Below, in pieces: positions 32,691 to 44,600 of a DNA stretch of 64,000 nt. A program made the position numbers and the translations under genes. The DNA is taken from assembly GCF_001411555.2 (NCBI RefSeq), contig NC_049903.1, positions 11,280,362 through 11,344,361 of the forward strand, written 5' to 3'. The first letter of the stretch is position 1. Each line of letters begins with the position of its first letter. The DNA comes from Juglans regia. Lineage: Eukaryota; Streptophyta; Magnoliopsida; Fagales; Juglandaceae. The notes under the pieces were generated by a model. That model made no database searches. It saw nothing but the letters and a program-made list of their open reading frames with translations, and had not been told where the DNA came from.

Positions 32691-35600
32691 TCACTTGGTT
32701 CTGGTAATGACCCTTTGAGTGAGATCTACGAGTGCCCTTCTTGATTTTCTTACTTCTTCATCATCGCTATCGGGGAGAGAATCAATTGCTGCAACAGCAA
32801 GGTTGGCATGCTTTGTGGCTAGCTCCCTTGCTCTCTGTATTCCACCACTCTTCCCAAGGTACTCCAGAGCCTAATTTTTTCAGATAAGAGTTCAACTTTC
32901 AGAAATCGAATCCAATAGAAGAATTGTGATGTACTTATCAGAAATGGTAATGTCATTAAAGGATTCTGATAGATAACAATTTTTTTTTTTCCTTTTTTTT
33001 TTTTTTGAGTATTCTGAAGTATCAGAATAACACGGGCCCATGTTTGACAGTAAGACTGAACAAACTTGCACATCAAGTTTACATAAAAAAAAAAAAAAAA
33101 TGCAAAAGGCAACTAGTAAATCATACAAGTTACATACAGTACACTACTGTACCCATATCTTACAAGAAAACATGATCCGTTATTCAGTTTTATTGACCGA
33201 ACAGAAAGAAAACGATTTAGGGAATTGGGTTCTTGTGAAGGTGAGCAAAAAATAAAGACAGACGAGTCTGAAAATAGGAATACAAAAGAAATGGTTTAGA
33301 AGGAAGCTATTCTGTAGATCAAAGCCATATTTGATATTTCTGAAGGCAGGGGAGATTTATTCAAAAGCGATAAAATGCACAAATAAAGAGTCCAAAACAG
33401 TGCCTAAGGTCAAATATCCAGGCCCCATGTTACTAAAATCAGGAGAAACGAAGATATGACAAATAGTGTAGAAATTTGATGGGAATTCAGGATCCCTATG
33501 TCCTACTTGGAAGATTTTAAAATCAGCTGATCTTTACAAGACAGCAAGCAGTATAACCTTTTTTTTTTTTAATAGGTTATGTGGTATAACTTGTAAGAGA
33601 AAAAACATTAGAAACTGTGCATCGCCTGTAGTTGCTTCAGCAACAATCGTCGCAAATCACATGCAACAGTCTGAAAATAAAATAAATCAAAAGAAAGTAT
33701 TCTCTATAGACTTACGAGATCAACATTCGCAGGGTCATCAAATCCCTGGTCAACAACTGCACGCAACTGAGGGAACTCTTCCATGGCAAACAGCATTGGA
33801 GCAGTTATGATTCCCTACAAAAGTTAACTTATTTATTTTGTTAATTTGATTATAACAGAGGCAGGTGCATTGTCATTGTATATGTTACTGATGAATGGTC
33901 CAATAAAATATAAAAAATTATACACGCGTGTCTAGCATGCTGTACACAGAAACTTGAAAATTTAGCAGCATCTGACAAAATAATTGAGATCAATGTTCTA
34001 AAACCATGATAGTTAATTGATCCAGGAGACTGACAGGTCTAATAGTTATTATGTAATTTAATATTATACATATACATAAAAAAGCAATGACGACAAATAT
34101 AAATTTGATAATTACCTTGGTTTTGGGGGCATGAATATGTTGGCAATTATTTATGGTTTTAAGACATGGCATTATCTTTGCTGCTTTTGATTTTTCACTT
34201 GACTAAAACCAATATAAAGCCTGACTTATTAAAAAGAAAAGAAAAAAAACTTATGATAGGGAAGAAGCTTATAAGCCTAATGGCAAAGGCCTGAGCTTCG
34301 TACTTAGTTTCAAACATATGAAACTTAAAAAACTAGAAGTTTGACTGAACTGAGACTCATTACAACTACTTCGGACGTTGAAATAAACGATTTAAAGTTT
34401 TCTTTTTCTTCTGAGTCCATCAGCAACCAAAACCATCATGAATATGTAGCACGCAGGTGCTTCAGAAAGTTCCAAAATTTAATTCATACATAGAATTAAC
34501 AAACAAATAGATATAGAAAACGTTTGTGTAAAACAGGTACGAAACAACCACAGCCATAAAAGGAATAAAGAAAACATCAAAATGAAAAGGCTAAAAAATC
34601 TAGCAGGTCCAATACTCGGGTTATTTCTAGATATATCTAGCAGCCCGGGCCACTTTTACCTGTGGCCAAACACTCAACAGTTAAGGTGGATTCCATGAAA
34701 CAATATGCTTCAAGCAATTTTCATCCAGAAACAAGTGACATTATCAATGAGTGGTATAAGCATCAGGAAGGTCACATTTCAATTTGTGCAATAAATTTGG
34801 ACACTTTTTACAGGTGAGGGAGATGAGAGGATAAAGGGGAACAAGTAAAATGATTAATAGGGATGGATATTATACTCCAATGTGAATTGCCATTGAGTTG
34901 TGGAATGACCTTTTCAGTCGTGTTGGGATGACTTGGGTTATGCCCAGAAATATAGTAGACTGCCAATTGGAGAGGATTACCTGGCAGTTGACAAATTGTG
35001 ATACCATGGACAATGGTCCCTATCCGTATGGTATGGTGTATTTGGAAATAAATTGATAGAAGTTTGAGGATTGCGAGTCAAAGTTAAGAGGAGTTTAAAA
35101 CTTTCCTTTTAAATACTTTATTTCTTGGGTAGTTTCCATAGATTTTAACGCTTTTGCATTTTTCTAATAAAAGTTTTTGATTACTTATAAGAAAATGATA
35201 TCACAAGATAGATGAATTACATGGCGGATATCAGATAGAGAACCCTTTCCAAGGGAAGCTGATGTGCCTGTGAAATCAAGAATGTCGTCTATCAATTGAA
35301 ATGCCAATCCCTGTGAAAGAAAAGAAAAGAGATCAAATGTCATCTATATAGATACCCAGGGAAAATGAACTGTCTTAAACTTATCCAGAGCAAGGGAAGG
35401 AAGCATCCAGTTCAGAATTATTTGCAGACCCTATATACAGCTGTATACCAATCAAGGTACAGATTACTGCTGCTACCATTTTAACACAAAACGTTAAGAT
35501 CTTTCACATAATAACAGTATTTTGCTTCTATATTGGACCCACCAACTTGATCCCTACAACTAAAAAAAAAAGCATATTGCACATTAAGTTGGGCACAAAA

Positions 35601-38600
35601 CAATCCTAGTCATTAGTTACAATAAAACTTAAGGGTGACCCTCTTTCATTTACCACAGCCATAAATCAACTCGTAAGTTCCTCGGTGCAGTTTATTTTTT
35701 ACTGCCATTTTAGGTGTCTGTATGGAATATCTTTTATTCTAATTTTGATGTTTCCTGAATTCAAAATAGAATGAGAGGCCTAGTAACTAGAAATTAGGAA
35801 GGATCGCTCATTTTCTATTTCCATCACTCTCTAAGCCTTTCCTTGAAGTAAGTAACAGACAAAAGAACTAAAAATTTACATACCAGATTTCTGCCATACT
35901 CATAAGCCAACATTGCAACTTCTGCAGTCTGCCCCGCAAGAAGGGCAATCGCCTTGCAGCTGTTGGAAATTAGTGATGCCGTCTTGTAGTATGTTTTCTG
36001 CATATAATATTCCATGCTGCAAACTCCAAAAGGATGCCATTATCACAAAATTAATATATACTCAAGAAATACAGGAGCTACAGATAAAGTTTGGTGTTCA
36101 TTAAAACTGAAATTGTAAAAAATGAAAAGACAAAATTGCCCTAACTCTTTCATTGCTATAACTGCAGTAGTGTAAATAGTACCCTAAGATAAGAGCTCAC
36201 TAAAAGTTGTTTGCTAATGGAACTGCTTATAGATAATTAGATAGCTCATTTCTGCTAGTAAAACTACTCACAATTCAAATATAGATTATAAATCTCCAGT
36301 ATCACCCAAGATCCATTCTTGCCAGATAATCACAGGCATTCATGAGAGTCTTCTACAACTCTATTGCGTGAGTATGTATGTGCATGTGTGTGAGACACTT
36401 TCCACGTAGAATAAGCCCAAGAAGGAAACCATTGCCTGCAGGGAAGTTATGACGCCTATAAAATTTGAACTGATAATGCCAATAAGCATGCACAAACAGA
36501 AGGCAGCCATTTTTTATGCAAGACATCCTTTTTTTTATATCTATAAGGAAGGCAGACAACCTTTTTTTTAAAAAAAAAATACGGCAGGCAGAATTTTTAT
36601 TCAGGAACTCACAAAGTAGACAAGATTCAAACTGTAGAACCAGTGACACAAATTGAGAAACCATCATCTTAGTAGTGGATCTAGGTAGGCTGTGCATGAA
36701 AAATTTTTGGTCCATCTTGCATTGAAGTAATTATGGGACGAACCAGAGTCAGATGATCTAAGATAGTGGTCATTAAAGGAAAGAAATAATAAAGTAATAC
36801 AAGGTATTAGCAAGAACACACAGATGATTGGGTAATGAAAAGAATGGAAAAAAAGAGACAAAAATGAAAGCTCTTTCAGTGGCTGAGAAATTATTGCATT
36901 TAAAGAGCTCTATGTAACGGTAAAACTTATAGTGCAAGGAACAACCAAAACTTTTGAAATGATAGAAATTGTGGTGGAGCAGGATACCTACAACGTTGTT
37001 GAGAAGTCGTAGTCATTTGCATGGTTTCACCCGTCACAAGATGCTCTACAACTTTTGCCAGTAATGATACAACCTAAAGATAACAGTGATGAACCATATT
37101 GGAAAAAAAAAAGTGTACCTCTGTATCATTTTTCAATCAAGTTCAATGTGTTCATTAAGGAAGTACTTACAGAAAAAAAGAAAAAAAAAAAAAACATGTT
37201 TCATTAATATAGAAGTAACGTGATACCTCTGTGTTTTTCAATGAGGCGAGTGCCACACAAGCTCGAGAGAGCAGAAAATCGCCTGCTAACACTGCTAACT
37301 GCATTCGAAATGAATGAGAAGGAACAACAACAAATTAGGCAAACTACTCTACACTAAAACTAAGTATACATCACAGGGGAAAAAACAGCCATAATATTTT
37401 TTACCAGAGGGAAAAACCCTCGATATGGTCTATAACTCTTTAAAAGCCCATAAACAGAATTCCACACTTGAAAATATAGAAAGCAGAGATACATAACAAA
37501 TTTTTATGTTTGAGAAATTAAAAAACAAAAAAAAAAAAAAAAGAAGGAAAATTTACCAATTTAAGAGAAAATGTACCTTATTGCCCATGACAAAATTTAA
37601 TGATCCTATACCACGTCTCGTATCTGCATCATCCAAGACATCATCATGTAGAAGGCTTGCCACCTAAAAACAATGACACAATTACGTCAGTCTCAAAGCG
37701 ATAATGAAGGTGGTTCCTGACATGAGAGGAACATTACAACTACTTGCAGCAAAATAGAGGAAAAAGCCAACAGGATAGTCAATGGCTTTCTTCAGGGCCA
37801 TTTCAAATATACATGGATGACACATACCAGAACTCTGTTGATAAAAATCTTATCCCTTACAATCACTTCATAATGAATTAGTAGTAACTAACTGCAATCA
37901 ATCGGACTCAGAAAGTATTGTTCTGTTGGCTCTTTGTTCTTCATTTAAAAAAACCATTTTATTTTGGAGTGATCTTTCTACCCACCTAACATGTTCCACA
38001 AGTTACATTGAGTGGCATGGGCTGACAAAGTGGACTATATTCAGAGCTGAGCTGCCCTAAAAAAGACAGCAGAAATATGGCATAGAATGTGAGAAACGAA
38101 GGGTGGAATAAACATGTAAACAGCAGGAGAAAAGAAAAGAGAAAAAAAAATTAAGGGGGCTCATTGCCCTTCTATACTCCAGGCTCCAGCTCTTGAAGTG
38201 GTTGAATAGACTAATGCACCTTTACTGGTAGATTGTTAGCCATTTTGCAAACATTCAAAATGAAATGAGAAGAACAATAACTATACTATAAGATCTTTTC
38301 AGTCTTGCTACAACATGGACACGGAATAAAATAGCATATTTAAAACCACTAGTAGGTGGAAAACAAAGATAAACGACTGAATGAGCAACAATAAAAATAT
38401 AAGTGACTGGAATTATCAGTCCATATTTATTCCCTGAGGACTGATAACCCATTTATATATCAGCATCATCAAAATATTGCACAAGAGATTTGACAGAAGC
38501 ATCATAACTGACATGAATCATCTCAGTGATCTCAGCTATAGATTGCTGTCTGGCACGTAGTTCCTTAGTCAAAACATCTCCGGGTCCACTGAGATATGGT

Positions 38601-41600
38601 TTTGGTACAGACACATTCAAAGCTGTTGCCATCAATAATAAAACCTGCATAGAATATCTTTATGTCATTCCATACATGAAAGATGAATGCTACAAAAAAA
38701 AAAAGAGTAAACTTATAAACTGTGTAGCTATAGCTAGCATAGATTTCCAAAACAATAGCTGAGGTGAAACACCATGTCACTAGTGTGATCCATAAGCAGT
38801 TATATATAATATCCAAATTAATTAAAAATAAAAAATAAAAAATTATGTCGTGAAACAAAAGTACAAAATAATTAAGTGAATCTAATCTAACAATTAAGTC
38901 AATCTAATCTAATTAAGTACAAAATAATATACAGACCAGACTAATTTTTTTAACCTGTCCCCTCAGCCTCCTCTTCATATTATATCAACAGAAGATTAGG
39001 TTTTTTGATCCTACAGATGTATCGCTGAGAATTAAAAACTGTTTGAGGACCAACTAGTTTAGCTGGTAAAGTCTCTTTGCGTCATACCAGAGACTTGAGA
39101 CAATAGCCTCAGCCTCAAAATCCTTTTTAGATCATAGTATTATTATAAAGGGGGAAAAAGTGGATAAAGTGCATGTATTAGCAGTGGCCCAACAAATTTG
39201 TTTGAATTGTTTCCTCTCACATCAAGAGAAGCAAATTTGGGATTCACTGTCAAAGCATAAGTTGCTGTAAGTAATAACATAACAAACAAGCAACCATACA
39301 AGAAGTGGAGAAAACCTCAAATTTAGCACAAAAAGATGTTCTTATTTTTTTTTTTTTTTTGATACGCAAGAGATAAATTTTATTAATGAAAAAGGCCTAA
39401 GCCATGTACACTGGAAGTATACCACAGAACACCTAAATACTTTCTAAGAGCGATGAACTAAAGACAAGAAGTCATGAATGTTATCCCCAATTAAAACAAT
39501 AGCAGAAAACCAAAGCAATAAAGTATTTAAAAAGAAATTCTTCAGCTCCACCACTGTACGTTCATTGTCTTCAAAACAGCACGCATTCCTTTCCATCCAA
39601 GTGCACCACATGATACACAACGGAATCATCTTCCATATTGCTGCCACTTGACGACAGCCTTGCCAATTCCTCCAACAACCCATCAAATCCACCACCCTCA
39701 AAGGCATTACCCAAGCGACACCAACCCTCCGAAAGATCTCATCCCACAACACCCTTGTTACCTCACAATGTAGTAAGAGATGATCCACTGATTCTTCATT
39801 CTTTTTGCACATGTAGCACCAATTCATCACAACACATAATCTCTTCTTCAAATTGTCGGTGGTCAAGATCTTCCCAAGGGCGGCATTCCAAACAAAGAAA
39901 GCAACTTTGGAAGGCACACGAGATCTCCAGATGTTCTTCCAAGGGAATGGAGTATGGTCCTGTGTTATCAAAAGGTTATAATACACCTTAACAGTACATA
40001 ACTTATGATCCTTAAACCTCCACTTCAAACTATCATGTTGTGCCCTAGTAGTCCCCGAGGAATGTAATAGGCTGAAAAATTCAGTAACCATATCTAGTTC
40101 CCAATCGTGAAAATCCCTATTAAACAAAATATTGCACTGATGCGAACAATGAGAAAATAACCGCACATCAGCCACTAAAACCTCCCTATTAGCTGCAATA
40201 CGATATAAAGCCGGAAAAACCCTTTTCAAAGTCTGATCTCCACACCACACATCTTGCCAAACATGGATTCGGTTACCCTCACCGACTTCAAAGCGAATAT
40301 GATTTTTAAAACATATCCACCCATTCCTTATATACTTCCATAACCCCACTCCATACCCCCCTCAATTCGTTGGAACACCATCCGCCCCATGCAACACCAT
40401 ATCTCGCGTCTACAGTTTCCTTCCACAATGCTCTCATCTCCCGATGATATCTCCAAAGCCATTTCCCCAATAGTGCTTTATTAAAGGTTCTCAAGTTGCA
40501 AACACCCAACCTACCATTCACAATTGGGGCACATACCGTCTTCCAACTAACTAGGTGGAATTTCTTCTCCTCCCCTAAGCCTCCCCATAAGAATGCCCTA
40601 AAAATTTTCTCAATCTGATTCGCCACCCCTGCAGGCATAGGGAAAAGAGATAGGAAATATGTGGGCAGGTTAGTGAGTGTGCTCTTAATAAGAGTAAGAC
40701 GCCCCCCTTTTGATAAATACACAATTTTCCATCCCGCCTGCCTTTTCTCTATCTTCTCCACCACCCCATCCCAAATAACTCTACTCTTGAAAGATGCTCC
40801 TAACGAAAGGCCTAAATATTTCATAAGAAAAGAGGACACCCTGCAATCCAAAAGACTTGCAAGACTGCGAATATAATGAACCTCACCCACCGGTACTATC
40901 ACAGATTTGCTAAGGTTCACCTTAAGTCCTGACACTGCTTCGAAGCAAAGTAACAATGCCCTTAGAGTTTGGACCTGACTACTATCCGCTTCGCAGAATA
41001 CTAGAGTGTCATCTGCAAAAGGAAGTGAGATGATAAATGGGCCACCAGAGCCATTTCCCACCTTAAAACCTGATAAAAAACCCTCATCAACAGTAACTTG
41101 CACCATCTTACTCAATGCCTTCATAACGATGACAAATAGAAGAGGAGATAACGGATCTCCCCGTCGCAAACCCCTCGAGCTATCAAAAAAACCAGCAAGA
41201 GTGCCATTAACTAAAACTGAGAATCGGGGCAGTTGAAATACAATGCCTCGTCCAAGAAATCCACCTATTTCCAAAGCCACACCTCTCAAGCAGGTACAAG
41301 AGGAATTCCCAATTCACATGATCATAAGCCTTCTCTATGTCCAGCTTGCATAGAATACCTGGACTTCCCTCCCGCAATCTAGCATCTAGGCTCTCATTTG
41401 CTATGAGCACAAAATCAAGAATATGTCTCCCATGAATAAAAGCATTCTGAGGCTTGGATATAATATTTTCCAACACTGGACTAATCCGGTTGCCAAGAAC
41501 CTTCGAAATAATCTTGTAAACACTACTAACCAAACTTATTGGACGAAAATCCTCAATAATTGAAGCCCCGTGTTTCTTGGGGATGGGGGCAATAAAAGTC

Positions 41601-44600
41601 GCATTAAGGGATTTTTCAAACTTATGAAAAGCATGGAATTCACTGAACACCTGCAAAACATCACCTTTCACAACATCCCAACAAGTTTGGAAGAAACCTA
41701 TTGAGAAACCATTCCGGCCTGGCGCTTTATCCTTAGCCATACCAGTGATGACCTTGAAAATCTCTTCTTCATCGAACGGTCTATCCATAATACTCACATA
41801 TTGCGGATCAATTGCTTCAAAAGACAAAGCATCAAGCTTCGGCCTCCAATTTGCCGATTCGGTGAGAAGATTCTCATAATAATGTACAATATGATGTTCT
41901 AATTCTGGAGGAGAGGATAACACCTGAGTACTAGAATGAAGCGACTCAATAGCATTGTTTCGACGATGTGAATTAGCCACTTTGTGAAAGAACTTTGTAC
42001 ACCTATCTCCTTCTTTCAACCAAAGAGCCTTGGATTTTTGACGCCATGATATCTCCTCTGACAACAAAACCCTCTCCAACTCTGCCACCACAGTGCCCTT
42101 CCTCACCAATACCTCCTCCGAGGCATCTCCCAATAATTCCCTACCCTCTATCTCCTGCAATTCCTCCAACAAAGTAGACTTTTGATTGTCTGTGTGACCA
42201 AAAACTTCCAAGTTCCATTTTTTCAGATCTTGTTTTAGAGCCTTAAACTTGGTTGCTAAAATGAAACTTGGCGTGCCACTAAACTGATACAACGCCCACT
42301 AGGCACGCACCGTGTCTACAAACCCATTCGTTGTTAGCCACATGTTATCAAACTTAAAGTACTGGCGGCCCCTATGAATGCCCCCACAATCTAGGAGAAT
42401 GGGAAAATGATCTGAACTGACTCGAGTTAATCTTTTTTGACTTACTTCTGAATAGTGAGCTTCCCATGACAGAGAGACAATGAATCTATCCAATTTCGAC
42501 CAAGCCCAACCGTTAGACCATGTGTACTCACCCCCCACCAAGGGAAGGTCCATAAGATCCAGATAAAAAATGAGCTCAGAAAATTCCTCCATGGCCCTAG
42601 AATGCCGATGATGCCCTGAACGTTCACTAGGAAAGCGGGTAATGTTGAAATCAGCTCCCATACACCACGGCACATCCCATAATGAGTATATACCCGCCAA
42701 TTCCTCCCACAACCTTCGCCTATCACAGCCCTTGTTTGGACCATAACACCCTACAAAAGCCCATTCCTATCCATCACACATTTTTGAATAAAATCGAAAC
42801 AGAGAACTCACCAACACACTCCTCGATCGCCTCAACCACTCTTCTATCCCACATTAATAAAACACCACCTGAAGCTCACAATGAGGCCAAATAAGACCAA
42901 CCCACATGCGAGCATCCCCATAAGCTATGCACAATATTTGTATCTATTAGACGCAACTTTGTTTCTTGTAGACATACCACATCACCCTTCCACATCCTCA
43001 ATAAGGTTTTGATACGAAGACGTTTATTACTATCATTGAGTCCCCGTATGTTCCAAGATAAAATCTTGGGCTTCATAAAAAGCTTAACTTGCCCCTCCTT
43101 TTCGGTCTTATCCCTTCCACTACTCCCTTAACGTCATAATTGATGGAACACATTCAACGTTTAAGTTCCCTATCCTGTTTTGTGGCGGATTTCGATCTGC
43201 TAACTTCAATAGCCACTATCAGAGCCATAAATTGCTCTTCATAGCCTCCAAAAAAAACCTCAAAAATATCATTAAGCTCCTCAACCTTCTTAAAAATCCA
43301 ATTAGACGAGCAACTCCCATGGTTAGAACTAGGAGGACGTGTACAAAGAGGAGCAGCTGCCCCCTCCTCGCCTACACTATCTTTGGGAAGCAAAGACAGT
43401 TCCGAGCCCCCCACATAACTTGGTTCATTTCTAGTAACCACATTTCCAGAGAAAAAATCTTCCCTTGATTTATGCCCATGACACATCCATTTCCAGTTTC
43501 GAGCTCCCCACATCTATCGGAACCTCCAGACTCGATGATCCAAAAACTGGCGAAACAGCCTGCACCGGCATGGCATCTTGGGCTACGACCTCCACACACG
43601 ACTCAATCTGGCCACTCCCCAGCCCCACCTAAAGAGACGGCAACGGTTCAACCTCATTCAAAGTCTCCACCGCGTCTAGCTCCATCGCAATCTCTCCATC
43701 CTCCAACCCCTCCCATCGGAATAGCTCAACCGGCACACCAAGGTGGTCGACGGAGGCCAGCGAAATTTTCTGTGCCGGTGGTGGTGCCAGCAGACTATGT
43801 ATCGACTCCCCAAAAGCCTGTTTCGGTTCCTGGCCTGATATTTCGGTGGGAGCTCAAGTTAAGACCCTCCAAGCCTTGGTTTGACCAGCGCCCCGGCCCA
43901 AACTTGGGCCCCACGAACCCGAGTTATACGGCCCATTCTTATGGCCTGTTACCCGACCCAGATAAGACTTCATCTCTGCCTTACCCTTAACACAGCGTTT
44001 CAAATAACCAATTTCCTCTAACACTGCACCCACTTTTTCCTCTAGGCCAATCAACATCCTCAGAATAGTTTCCTCATTCAACCCCAACAGCCCACTGCCA
44101 TCTCCCTCATGTCTCTGTATAGCCTCTGAGATGGACATGTCTGACACCCCAACACTAACGGCATGAGGCACTGCCTTTAGCACCTCACTGTACGACCTTT
44201 CACCTCCTGCCTTCGACAATGGAGCAACACCACCATCTCCTCTGTTCATCCTCAAGTTACCTGCTTGAACAAGAAATGCTCTGGTTCTCTTACCCGAAAC
44301 AGAGGATGCATGGAGTTCCATTAATGTATCACCGAAATTTTTCCACCCCTCCCCCTTCCTCCCTTCCGGCACAACAATCAAACCTCTCCTCTTATCACAA
44401 CCAAACTCTGAAAGATAAATGAAACTGCCATTGTGATTATGTCCCTTCCGCACCATTAGCACCGTGCCTCCTTTTCTACGAGTTCTCAAAAACTCGTGAG
44501 CACCCCTAGACACTGCACATTCCCTCACCATAGAACCCAGCCACCCCATAGCTTCATTATCTAAAGCAATCTATTTCACAACACGGTGACTACTTTCTAT

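Noticed and set aside
38453..38512. Extension of synthase exon 5 past 38513, which stays open to a stop at 38453
   Set aside because: The family sequence continues in exon 6 after EMIH, and a GT at 38512-38511 joins in phase. The open extension is intron.
39638..39991. 117-residue open frame on the + strand
   Set aside because: It is the antisense shadow of the LINE zinc-finger region.
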